64,000 bases of DNA from Escherichia coli DSM 30083 = JCM 1649 = ATCC 11775 (lineage in GTDB: Bacteria > Pseudomonadota > Gammaproteobacteria > Enterobacterales > Enterobacteriaceae): the NCBI RefSeq assembly GCF_003697165.2, contig NZ_CP033092.2, positions 372,001-436,000 of the forward strand. The letters run 5' to 3'. This document shows, one piece after another, positions 48,570 to 56,983 of the stretch (its first letter is position 1; every line of letters starts with the position of its first letter). A model generated the notes under the pieces. The model saw only the letters and a list, made by a program, of their open reading frames with translations, did not search any database and was not told where the DNA came from. The position numbers and the translations under genes are program-made.

Positions 48570-49046
48570 ATGAAAGGTGATACTAAAGTTATAAATTATC
48601 TCAACAAACTGTTGGGAAATGAGCTTGTCGCAATCAATCAGTACTTTCTTCATGCCCGGATGTTTAAAAACTGGGGTCTCAAACGTCTCAATGATGTGGA
48701 GTATCATGAATCCATTGATGAGATGAAACACGCCGATCGTTATATTGAGCGCATTCTTTTTCTGGAAGGTCTTCCAAACTTACAGGACCTGGGCAAACTG
48801 AACATTGGTGAAGATGTTGAGGAAATGCTGCGTTCTGATCTGGCACTTGAGCTGGATGGCGCGAAGAATTTGCGTGAGGCAATTGGTTATGCCGATAGCG
48901 TTCATGATTACGTCAGCCGCGATATGATGATAGAAATTTTGCGCGATGAAGAAGGCCATATCGACTGGCTGGAAACGGAACTTGATCTGATTCAGAAGAT
49001 GGGACTGCAAAATTATCTGCAAGCACAGATTCGCGAAGAAGGTTGA
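48570..49046 (+). CDS. bfr: Bacterioferritin
   Basis: 158-residue iron-storage protein that forms a 24-subunit shell with heme between subunit pairs. The ferroxidase ligands E18, E51 and H54 and the heme ligand M52 are in place ([16 protein letters not shown]). It takes up and oxidises Fe(II). It follows bfd on the same strand and converges with gspO. Confidence 0.97.
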
Positions 49047-49053
49047 GCCGTGT

Positions 49054-49073
49054 CGGGAGGGAGAACCCTCCCG
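49054..49073 (+). terminator. Terminator-like hairpin between bfr and gspO
   Basis: CGGGAGGG-AGAA-CCCTCCCG: an 8-bp perfect stem with a tetraloop just behind bfr. The following GTTAATAA is a weak T-run. It lies between convergent stops and may act for both transcripts. Confidence 0.6.
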
Positions 49074-49074
49074 G

Positions 49075-49752
49075 TTAATAAGAGATCCAGGCCAGATATC
49101 CCAGGTTTATCATGCTGCCGAGCGCAAGCCACGGGCCGAATGCGATAGTGGTTATAGTCCGGCGTTGCAGAAGTTGTGAAACGATGGCGTAACCAATGCC
49201 ACCCAGCGAGGCAATCAGCAGTATCATTGGCAACGTTTGCCAGCCACACCACGCGCCTGCAGCGGCCAGTAGCTTGAAATCACCGTAGCCCAATCCCTCT
49301 TTGTGACAAACTAACCAGACGCCCCAGTAAACACACCACAGCACCCCATAGCCAGCGACCGCGCCATAAACCGCATCATGTAAATCAATTAATCCAGACT
49401 GCGCATTAAATACCAAGCCAAGCCAGAGCAGCGGTAAGGTGAGTTTGTCGGGCAGGAGCTGAGTGCGAAAATCAATAACACTGAGCGTGAGTGCGAAACA
49501 GAAATAGAGAAAGAGTGCGCCAGTCACAATGGGCGTGAAAGGTGCCAGGGCGCAGGCGATAGCAGCAGCAACGCAAAGTATCAGGGGCACTGTATCATGC
49601 CAGGCATATTTTTTTTGCCAGAAATGAACCAATACCTGGCGAAACGTTAACGCCGTTTTATCCTCCAAAGGCGAGAGGTGATAGGCCATGACATTAACAA
49701 AATAACCTGCAATAAAACCAACCAGAATGAAGAGCGGCAGTAGCATTGTCAT
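49075..49752 (-). CDS. gspO: GspO, prepilin peptidase
   Basis: 225-residue inner-membrane aspartic protease that cleaves and N-methylates the Gsp pseudopilins. The catalytic aspartates are in SVIDFRTQLLPD and GYGDFKLLAAAG (GxGD). The N-terminal loop between the first helices lacks the CxxC pairs that many GspO/PilD proteins have. It is the last gene of the gsp operon, with the start overlapping the gspM stop by one base. Confidence 0.94.
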   Translation of the reverse strand: MTMLLPLFILVGFIAGYFVNVMAYHLSPLEDKTALTFRQVLVHFWQKKYAWHDTVPLILCVAAAIACALAPFTPIVTGALFLYFCFALTLSVIDFRTQLLPDKLTLPLLWLGLVFNAQSGLIDLHDAVYGAVAGYGVLWCVYWGVWLVCHKEGLGYGDFKLLAAAGAWCGWQTLPMILLIASLGGIGYAIVSQLLQRRTITTIAFGPWLALGSMINLGYLAWISY

Positions 49753-50213
49753 TATTGTTGCTCCCTGAAGGACAAATGCTTGAGGGTGATCTCTTCGTTT
49801 CCGGCAAGAGTAAACTGAAGGTCTTCAATAACAATACCGTATGTTATCTGTGCCGTAGTGAGCCAGCGGGAGACGTTTTCGAGGGGAGCTGTGACAGGGT
49901 TAATTGTCAGAGTATTGTCCGGACCGTTTTCCAGCGTGATAGTCAAATTCTCACGTTTTGCTTCTTCGAGAAGGATATTTTTGATGGGCTGCGTAAGCGC
50001 TGGATGACCGAGTAAACCATGGGTGCTCGCTTGATCCTGCATCCATTTGATGTCCTTCTTAATTTTTTGCGCGTGGGACTGATGCTCTTCAATGTAGGTA
50101 TCTATCGGTTTTATCACCGCAAGCCAACAAAAAACGCCGAGCGAGAGAACCGCCAATGCCGCAACGATCTGTTTTTCCGATGTGGATTTTTCTGCCCACC
50201 ATGATTTAATCAT
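49752..50213 (-). CDS. gspM: GspM, type II secretion assembly-platform protein
   Basis: 153 residues from the ATG at 50213, which overlaps the gspL stop in an ATGA arrangement; an in-frame ATG 24 nt upstream is less likely. One N-terminal membrane helix (VAALAVLSLGVFCWLAVI) is followed by a periplasmic ferredoxin-like domain. It binds GspL, GspE and GspF at the inner-membrane platform. Confidence 0.92.
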   Translation of the reverse strand: MIKSWWAEKSTSEKQIVAALAVLSLGVFCWLAVIKPIDTYIEEHQSHAQKIKKDIKWMQDQASTHGLLGHPALTQPIKNILLEEAKRENLTITLENGPDNTLTINPVTAPLENVSRWLTTAQITYGIVIEDLQFTLAGNEEITLKHLSFREQQ

Positions 50214-51373
50214 TTCCCTGAGTTCCTTACTGTCCATACACCACTGACCGGATCTTTTTCTGTTTTTTCCATCGGAAGCCAGGACTGTGTTAACTCACAG
50301 AAACGATCGATATTGGCTTCACTCTTAGCACTCATTTTTAAGGTCAGCGACTTTTGCCTCTGGCTATAGTTCGCCTCCATTAACTGCAGTTCAGGGTGTT
50401 CAAGCAGAAGTGTTTGTAAATGATAGAGCAACGGTACAGCTTCAGGATATTGCTGAGCGAGTTGCTGCTTAAAGTAAAAACGAAAGTTGTGGGTGTGTTT
50501 GATCTGCGGGAAATAACGTTGCCAGGTTTCTTGCTGTTGTTGCTGAAGTTGATCTTCAATCTTAAGCGTTTGCCAGAACGCGATGCCCCGGCTGCCAACA
50601 AAAGAAAGAATGGCGAGAACGAGACAGCTTACTGCCAGGCGGGCGAGCCATTTTCCCGATTTGCTTACAGTTTTCTGTTTACGAAAAACACCATGCAGCA
50701 TGTCATAGCGCTGGAATGCAATATCGGCAGAATACAAACTCAGTGATGGTATTTCAGGATGCTGGATAAGTGGATTGGCCGCTGCAACGCCGTGAGGCGC
50801 TACACCATAACAACGCATATTCTCTGGCGGAAACTGGTTAGCAAGATGCTGTAACCAGTGTTCATCCAGTTCGTTGAAGGCATGTGCGGCACTGCGAATA
50901 AGCCAGCTTGTTTGCTGGTTAACCAGAGTCCAGCTATCTACTTCCCAGGGAAGATAGCAGCCATCTGGCAAAACCCGCGTCACGTTGAGTCCGGCAGTAT
51001 GTAAACGCTCAAGATAACGACTGAGTTTCTCCGACTGAATGCCTATCACCTCGACACTTTCGTTTTGTTTATCGACAACCATCCAGTGCCAATTTTGGCT
51101 GGCGTCGGGTAATGTCTCCTCCGCCAACCACTGTAATGTTTGCGCGGTGAGTTTGTATTTGGCGTTGGGCAGCGTGAGGGAACGATATAAAAGACCCTCA
51201 GGTGGGATCAAAAGGTGAACATTTCCGGCACCGGGCTGATCGGCCAGCGACTCCAGCGGAAGATCGTCTGTGAGCGTATGTACCGAAGATACGCTATCTG
51301 CGGAGAACGTCATCCATTCCCAATGCTTACGCAGCGTCGAGAAAGAACGTATTACCATCAACGATTCAGGCAT
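50210..51373 (-). CDS. gspL: GspL, type II secretion platform protein
   Basis: 387 residues from the ATG at 51373 (a GTG one codon earlier is possible). The cytoplasmic N-terminal half has an actin-like fold and recruits GspE. A membrane helix near residue 245-265 (LAVSCLVLAILSFVGSRG) is followed by a periplasmic domain that dimerises and meets GspM. It overlaps gspM by 4 nt. Confidence 0.92.
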   Translation of the reverse strand: MPESLMVIRSFSTLRKHWEWMTFSADSVSSVHTLTDDLPLESLADQPGAGNVHLLIPPEGLLYRSLTLPNAKYKLTAQTLQWLAEETLPDASQNWHWMVVDKQNESVEVIGIQSEKLSRYLERLHTAGLNVTRVLPDGCYLPWEVDSWTLVNQQTSWLIRSAAHAFNELDEHWLQHLANQFPPENMRCYGVAPHGVAAANPLIQHPEIPSLSLYSADIAFQRYDMLHGVFRKQKTVSKSGKWLARLAVSCLVLAILSFVGSRGIAFWQTLKIEDQLQQQQQETWQRYFPQIKHTHNFRFYFKQQLAQQYPEAVPLLYHLQTLLLEHPELQLMEANYSQRQKSLTLKMSAKSEANIDRFCELTQSWLPMEKTEKDPVSGVWTVRNSGK

Positions 51374-51387
51374 CACGATCCTTATGA

Positions 51388-52371
51388 TTAGTAGAGTTGC
51401 AGCGTACGCCGATAGATTTGGGCGCTCTGCTGTTTACGGTTGAAAAAAATATGGCTTTGCCATCCCTGGGATTGTTCGTCGCTGATACTTTCCGTACTCA
51501 GCGTAAAATAGCGGCTATAGGGAAAGAGATGCCCTTTCACCTGAGCAACCAGGGGCTTCACGCCGGAGAAATCCTGCTGCGCCCAGTAAAGAAATGCATC
51601 TGTGGTGAGCCAGCCTTCCCTGGGCCTTTTTTGTAATAAGACCCGAGCGTCAGCATCCGTGATGTTATTGAGGAATAATGCTCTGAAGAGCGGAATATCG
51701 TTCTCCGTTAGCATATTAAGATTGATGCTAAGTTCCGAGGTCGGGAGAACGCAGACATACGGGATAAGCCGCTGATAGATGTTTTCGGTTATGCCTTTTA
51801 TCTGACGCAATTCACCGGTCAGAAAAAGCATTTGATTGGCGCTATGGCGAGGCGGCGTTTGGCTTTGGTAAAAGTTATCTTCTGCGCCGTGAAAGCGTGG
51901 CGAATCATCGGCATCAATATAGTCAGCGATTGATTGCACGATCTCATCGGTGTTTCCGCGATCGATACCGGCGTTAATCAGCAGGGCACTGAATACCTGG
52001 GCGGGGAAATCAGGGGAAGCCAGTGGGGCGTCAGATATTTTTGCTAAGGCATTGAGATTAAAACAGTGCTGGGCATCGCGTAACTGCCACTTCACTGTAT
52101 TGCCATTTTCCAGCTGCAACTGTTGCGGTTGTGCCCAGTACTGCTGCAACGTGGTTTGTCTGTCGTTATCTTTAACGTCCTGGGTGAGGCTGGCAAGCGC
52201 AAGTTTCTCCGCCAGCTCAATATCATATTGCCGTTGCAAATGATGGTTTACCTGGCGGGTTCGATGAAGCTGGCCGTGAAAACTGATCGTCATGTCTGCA
52301 GCCAGAGCAGCCATGAGCGCCAGTAACATGAGTACAATGAGCAGTGCTACGCCGCGTTGTTCATTATTCAT
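51388..52371 (-). CDS. gspK: GspK, minor pseudopilin
   Basis: 327-residue tip pseudopilin. The prepilin leader is short (MNNEQRG) with cleavage after Gly, followed by a hydrophobic N-helix (VALLIVLMLLALMAALAADM). As usual for GspK, there is no Glu at position 5 of the mature chain. It forms the tip complex with GspI and GspJ and overlaps gspJ by 8 nt. Confidence 0.93.
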   Translation of the reverse strand: MNNEQRGVALLIVLMLLALMAALAADMTISFHGQLHRTRQVNHHLQRQYDIELAEKLALASLTQDVKDNDRQTTLQQYWAQPQQLQLENGNTVKWQLRDAQHCFNLNALAKISDAPLASPDFPAQVFSALLINAGIDRGNTDEIVQSIADYIDADDSPRFHGAEDNFYQSQTPPRHSANQMLFLTGELRQIKGITENIYQRLIPYVCVLPTSELSINLNMLTENDIPLFRALFLNNITDADARVLLQKRPREGWLTTDAFLYWAQQDFSGVKPLVAQVKGHLFPYSRYFTLSTESISDEQSQGWQSHIFFNRKQQSAQIYRRTLQLY

Positions 52372-52951
52372 GGTTATTATTCCCGGCCTGCGTCTGAGCT
52401 GGCGACTCTTCTCTCGCTAACTGCTCAGGTAATGCAAAACGGCGCTGTAACGCCCCATATTGCTGAGTCTTCAGATGTAACGTGACTGAGAGAGGAAGCT
52501 CCTGGCTTTCTCCGCTGTTACTTTCCAGAAGAAAGCTCTCGACATGTTCCAGCATCGCCTGGGCGGGTTGATCCTTCCTGCCATCCACAGAAGTACGAAC
52601 AGCACGGTAGAGCGTATGATTTCGCAGATACCAGTGAACAGTGAGTAAGGTTTGTGCTTCACTGAGAGGGGCCAGCGGATCGCGACTTTGCGTGGTAAAA
52701 ATCGCTTCTTCACCCAACACCATGATTTTATCCGTACTCCGATTCCGCCGGGCGACCAGTTGCAGGAGATCGTTATCAAGAATGGTGATGGTGCGCTGTA
52801 GCTGATTGAACTGCTGGATTTCTTTCTGTGAACGTTGATGCAACTCGGAAGCTTGAGAAAAAATCATAAACGCCAGCACGCTAAGCATTGAGAAAATCGC
52901 CAGCGCCGCCATGACTTCCAGCAATGTGAAACCCTGCTGGCGATTAATCAT
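52364..52951 (-). CDS. gspJ: GspJ, minor pseudopilin
   Basis: 195-residue tip pseudopilin with the prepilin signature INRQQGFTLLEVMAALAIF: cleavage after Gly, N-methyl-Phe and Glu5. It pairs with GspI and GspK. Both ends overlap the neighbouring gsp genes. Confidence 0.94.
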   Translation of the reverse strand: MINRQQGFTLLEVMAALAIFSMLSVLAFMIFSQASELHQRSQKEIQQFNQLQRTITILDNDLLQLVARRNRSTDKIMVLGEEAIFTTQSRDPLAPLSEAQTLLTVHWYLRNHTLYRAVRTSVDGRKDQPAQAMLEHVESFLLESNSGESQELPLSVTLHLKTQQYGALQRRFALPEQLAREESPAQTQAGNNNHE

Positions 52952-53339
52952 CTTGTGCCTGCCCGGATTTATTATTGATGCTTTGATAGCGCGTAAGCGA
53001 GGTTGTCTGACCGCTGGGTAATGTCACCGTTATGGTGTGTTCCAGAAGCGTGCCGTCTTTGCTTGAGTGGATATCGCTGCGCCAGTTCCACTCTTCGCCA
53101 TTTATTAACTCTTCGCCATTTATTAACTCTTTGCCAGAACTGGACGTGTTTTCCTCGTCGAATGAATCTTGTGACTGAAGCTGGTTATCCGCTATCCACA
53201 ATGCCAGCGTCTCATTACGCATCCGCTCGATGGCAGTTCGTTGCCCTTGCATACTGCTCATTAAAGTCAGCGCAACAGCGGTGAAAATACTCATCGCCAG
53301 TAAGACTTCAAGCAGTGTCATCCCTGATTGTTTGTTCAT
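52944..53339 (-). CDS. gspI: GspI, minor pseudopilin with a 6-residue duplication
   Basis: 131 residues from the ATG at 53339 (MNKQSGMTLLEVLLAM); cleavage is after SG, with Glu5. The upstream in-frame region belongs to gspH. The segment KELINGEELINGEEWNW contains ELINGE twice, encoded by an 18-bp tandem repeat. The K-12 protein as I know it has 125 residues and a single copy. The start overlaps the gspH stop in an ATGA. It links GspJ and GspK at the pilus tip. Confidence 0.93.
   Translation of the reverse strand: MNKQSGMTLLEVLLAMSIFTAVALTLMSSMQGQRTAIERMRNETLALWIADNQLQSQDSFDEENTSSSGKELINGEELINGEEWNWRSDIHSSKDGTLLEHTITVTLPSGQTTSLTRYQSINNKSGQAQDD
53095..53130 (-). repeat. 18-bp perfect tandem duplication inside gspI
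   Basis: The unit at 53095-53112 (TTCGCCATTTATTAACTC) is repeated exactly at 53113-53130 and keeps the frame. Identical copies mean a recent duplication or ongoing slippage. Confidence 0.95.
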
Positions 53340-53845
53340 GGGCGGGTATCTCTGGCGAGCGTTTGATCCAGGGGCCATGAGCCTGAACTGACTAACGTCA
53401 GGAGCGGCTTACTGGTCCCGGCATTAGCCATCAACAAAGAGAAGGGCGTGATTTGTCCGTCGGCCAGAATCACCACCTGCGGTTGGTTGCTGTCATCAGG
53501 TTTAAATGGCTGAAGTTGAATTGAGAGTTCTTCACCCCAGTCATTTTTGCTCTCGTCTGCGGCATCTTCTTGTAATGGAACCCAGCGCCAGGCTGATGGT
53601 GTTTTGCCCGGTACCATAATGCGCCATGCTGAATCAGAGAAATGGATACCGACAGGCTGACCACTGAGCGTGGCGCGGTCGATGGCTAATTCAAGTGCAG
53701 CGGTAAACCGCGCCGCTGTTTCGCGCGCACGAGTGCTGGCGGCATCCTCCCGACCATATGTGAAGAGCACCACACTTGCCGTGATAGCGACCAGCGCCAG
53801 CACCAGCATCATCTCCAGCAGGGTAAACCCGCGTTGCTGATTCAT
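53336..53845 (-). CDS. gspH: GspH, minor pseudopilin
   Basis: 169-residue pseudopilin with the leader MNQQRG and mature FTLLEMMLVLALVAI (Glu5). The C-terminal part is a globular beta-domain. It sits between the tip complex and the GspG shaft and overlaps gspI by 4 nt. Confidence 0.94.
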   Translation of the reverse strand: MNQQRGFTLLEMMLVLALVAITASVVLFTYGREDAASTRARETAARFTAALELAIDRATLSGQPVGIHFSDSAWRIMVPGKTPSAWRWVPLQEDAADESKNDWGEELSIQLQPFKPDDSNQPQVVILADGQITPFSLLMANAGTSKPLLTLVSSGSWPLDQTLARDTRP

Positions 53846-53852
53846 CGCTGAC

Positions 53853-54290
53853 TTACTTTTTCTTCTTGCTCAAACCCCAGTTGGTGATGTCGTCCTCGGT
53901 TCCCATTTCACCATCGGGTCCTGCTGAAAGCAGATCGTATGCACCATGCTCACCAGGATTAACGAGGACATAATCATTGCCCCAGGGATCGGCAGGCAGA
54001 CGCTTGATATAACCTTCCTTGTTATAGTTTGCGGCCAGCGGTGGCAGTGTCGGCGCTTCTACTAAGGATTCAAGCCCCTGATTTGTGGTTGGATAGCGAT
54101 GATTGTCGAGCTTGTACATATCCAGGGCGTTTTCCAGCGCCACAATATCGCTGACGGCTTTTTGTTTATCCGCCTTTTCTTTATTGCCCATCAGGTTGGG
54201 AACCACCAGGCTGGCGAGTACGCCAATGATGACAATTACCACCATAATTTCCAGTAATGTAAAACCGCGTTGCTTATCCGTTGCGCGCAT
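53853..54290 (-). CDS. gspG: GspG, major pseudopilin
   Basis: 145-residue main pseudopilus subunit. Leader MRATDKQRG, then FTLLEIMVVIVIIGVLASLV with Glu5. The calcium-binding C-terminal loop is visible as SAGPDGEMGTEDDITNW. It pushes substrates such as ChiA through the GspD secretin. Confidence 0.96.
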   Translation of the reverse strand: MRATDKQRGFTLLEIMVVIVIIGVLASLVVPNLMGNKEKADKQKAVSDIVALENALDMYKLDNHRYPTTNQGLESLVEAPTLPPLAANYNKEGYIKRLPADPWGNDYVLVNPGEHGAYDLLSAGPDGEMGTEDDITNWGLSKKKK

Positions 54291-54299
54291 ATGATTTCC

Positions 54300-55496
54300 T
54301 TAATTAATCATTGAGTTAAGTTGAAGAAGAGGTTGGAGTACCGACACGACAATAAACAGGACGATCAGTGCCATCGTAATAATGAGTGCTGGCTCGAAGA
54401 TGGAGAGCGTTAAGGCGATCCGATTTTGTTGGAGTGTCTCCTGGTTATCTGCGGCTCTGACCATTAACGTGCCGAGTTGCCCGCTTTTTTCGCCAGAGGC
54501 CACCATGTAGAGCATCATCGGCGGGAAAATTGCGGTTTGTTCCAGTGAAAGATGAATGCTGTTACCCTGGCGAACGTTTTCTGCCGCATTTGCCAGGCGC
54601 TGGCGAATTTCGAGGTTGTTGAGGCTTTCGGTGGACAAATTCATCCCATCCAGCAGAGGGACGCCGCTGGATTGCAAAATACTTAAAGTGCGGAGATAGC
54701 GTGCGCTGTTAATGGCGCAAATCAGCGGGCCGATGAGCGCAACGCGCAGTAACATGGCATGAAAACGGTGGCGGTTATTGCCGCGTTTTAACCAGAGCCA
54801 GAAACCCACAGCGACAATAAATACTGTCGCTAATAATGTCGGGCCGGTACGTTGCAACGTGTCGCTCAGACCTAAAAGAATGCGTGTACTCAGTGGCAGT
54901 TGCTGCTTCATATGCACGAACTGTTCGGTAATTTTGGGCACGACAGCAGTGAGGAGAATAATCACGACCACAATCGCCACCGTAGTGAGCATGCAGGGGT
55001 AGATCAGTGACTGAATGAGCTTGCTGCGGATTTTCTGCCGGTTTTCATTGTAATCAGCCAGCTTTTCCAACACCGGGGCCAGCAGACCGCTCTTTTCGCC
55101 CGCTTTTACCAGGGTACGGTAGAGCGAATCGAAAAGCGTGGGAAAATGTTGTAACGCATCGGAAAGGGGATGCCCTTCAAGGATGGCGCTGCGTACCTGA
55201 TTTAACACGTCAGCCAGTCGATTATTACTGCTTTGTTGACCAATTACGGCAAGGCTCTCTTCCAGGGGTAATGCCGCTGCGCTTAAGGTTGCCAACTGCC
55301 GGGTGAAAAGCGTTAGTTCACTATGGCTGATCCTCGGGCGACGTGTTTTTACTCCCGAACTTTTTTGGGGGCGAATATCCAACAGGAAAAGCCCTTCTTC
55401 ACGCAGCCGCAGTCGTGCCTGACGTTCATCGTTAGCATCAATGATCCCCTGCAATTTTTGACCATCCTGGGTCATGGCGCGATAGCGATAATTCAT
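54300..55496 (-). CDS. gspF: GspF, inner-membrane platform protein
   Basis: 398-residue polytopic protein with the duplicated GspF/PilC domain. Three membrane segments lie near residues 170-190, 220-240 and 375-395. It is the core around which the pseudopilus assembles. It overlaps gspE by 4 nt. Confidence 0.95.
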   Translation of the reverse strand: MNYRYRAMTQDGQKLQGIIDANDERQARLRLREEGLFLLDIRPQKSSGVKTRRPRISHSELTLFTRQLATLSAAALPLEESLAVIGQQSSNNRLADVLNQVRSAILEGHPLSDALQHFPTLFDSLYRTLVKAGEKSGLLAPVLEKLADYNENRQKIRSKLIQSLIYPCMLTTVAIVVVIILLTAVVPKITEQFVHMKQQLPLSTRILLGLSDTLQRTGPTLLATVFIVAVGFWLWLKRGNNRHRFHAMLLRVALIGPLICAINSARYLRTLSILQSSGVPLLDGMNLSTESLNNLEIRQRLANAAENVRQGNSIHLSLEQTAIFPPMMLYMVASGEKSGQLGTLMVRAADNQETLQQNRIALTLSIFEPALIITMALIVLFIVVSVLQPLLQLNSMIN

Positions 55497-56974
55497 GCTT
55501 CGTTCTCCAGCGTGGCACTGGCGACGCGCATAACCTCATCCCAGGAGGTGTCACCGCGTATCACTTTTTGCAGGCCATTTTTGATTAAGGCATTGTGTTG
55601 TTGCCGGACCAGTCGCTCCAGTGCTTGTTCATCCACATTTTCATGAATAGCGGCCCGCAATTCCGGCGTCACCACCATCATTTCGTGGATCGCCATGCGC
55701 CCCTGGTAGCCGGATTGATGGCAATGAGGGCAGCCTACGGGAGTGCCAATTGTCGTCACCGCGAGCTGATGATGTTTAAACATCTGCGCTTGTTGCGGCG
55801 ATACAGGCGTGAATTGTCGGCATTGCGGACACAGACGACGAACCAGACGTTGCGCGATAATCCCTGCCAGTGAAGACGAAAGCAGGAATGATTCGACGCC
55901 CATGTCGCGGAGCCGGGTCACTGCGCCTGATGCACTGTTAGTGTGGAGTGTTGAGAGTACCAGATGGCCGGTGAGCGAGGCCTGAACCGCAATTTGCGCG
56001 GTTTCTGTATCACGAATTTCCCCCACCATGACGACATCCGGGTCCTGGCGAAGTATGGCGCGCAGGCCGCGAGCGAAAGACATATCCACACGGGTATTCA
56101 CCTGCGTTTGTCCTATGCCTTCCAGTTCATATTCCACGGGATCTTCTACCGTCAGAATATTGCGGCCGGGAGTATTCAGCGCCGAAAGAATGGCGTAGAG
56201 CGTGGTACTTTTACCGGAGCCTGTCGGTCCGGTCACCAGGATAATACCGTGTGGAAGCTGGATGAGATTTTCTAAATCCTGTTTATCCGCTGCCGTCATC
56301 CCCAGGTTGTTCAATGAAAGCTGGAGGCTGTTTTTATCCAGCAGACGGAGCACGGCGCGTTCACCATAGATGGACGGCAGTGTGGATACGCGGACATCTA
56401 TGTTACGTCGCCCGATACGCAAACTAATACGTCCATCCTGTGGAATACGTTTTTCGGCGATATCAAGACGAGCCATGACCTTAATTCGGGAGATAAGCAG
56501 TGCCGCCAGTTTTTTGTTTGGCTGTAAAATTGTCCGCAAAACGCCGTCGATGCGAAAACGGATCGACATTGTTTTTTCATAGGTTTCAATGTGGATATCG
56601 GAGGCGGTTTCTTTGATGGCCTCACTCAAAATAGCATTGATCAAGCGGATAACCGGTGCCGCTGAATCTTCATTCAGGAGATCTTCATTTGCGGGCATCT
56701 CTTCCGAAAGCGAGAGAAGATCGACGGATTGATCGATATCTTGCGCAATCTGTTGCGACTCACCGGTATTCTGATGGAACACCGCTTCCAGCCGGGCTTC
56801 AAAATCAGCCTGTGACAAGCTGGTCATGGTCTGGCACTGGCCAACCTGACGTTGAATATCGAGTAACCGTTCGAATGGCGTATCGGCGAGATAAATAATC
56901 TCGCCCTCTGAATAGAGATAACCAATTCGTTGTGCCAGCGCCCAACTGGCGGGGTACGGTGAGTGAATTCTCAT
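55493..56974 (-). CDS. gspE: GspE, secretion ATPase
   Basis: 493-residue hexameric ATPase that powers pseudopilus assembly. Walker A is GPTGSGKST, the Asp box is TVEDPVEYE and Walker B is LRQDPDVVMVGEIRD. The zinc-binding CM domain has CPQC and CPHC. The N-terminal domain docks on GspL. Confidence 0.96.
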   Translation of the reverse strand: MRIHSPYPASWALAQRIGYLYSEGEIIYLADTPFERLLDIQRQVGQCQTMTSLSQADFEARLEAVFHQNTGESQQIAQDIDQSVDLLSLSEEMPANEDLLNEDSAAPVIRLINAILSEAIKETASDIHIETYEKTMSIRFRIDGVLRTILQPNKKLAALLISRIKVMARLDIAEKRIPQDGRISLRIGRRNIDVRVSTLPSIYGERAVLRLLDKNSLQLSLNNLGMTAADKQDLENLIQLPHGIILVTGPTGSGKSTTLYAILSALNTPGRNILTVEDPVEYELEGIGQTQVNTRVDMSFARGLRAILRQDPDVVMVGEIRDTETAQIAVQASLTGHLVLSTLHTNSASGAVTRLRDMGVESFLLSSSLAGIIAQRLVRRLCPQCRQFTPVSPQQAQMFKHHQLAVTTIGTPVGCPHCHQSGYQGRMAIHEMMVVTPELRAAIHENVDEQALERLVRQQHNALIKNGLQKVIRGDTSWDEVMRVASATLENEA

Positions 56975-56983
56975 AAGAATGCC

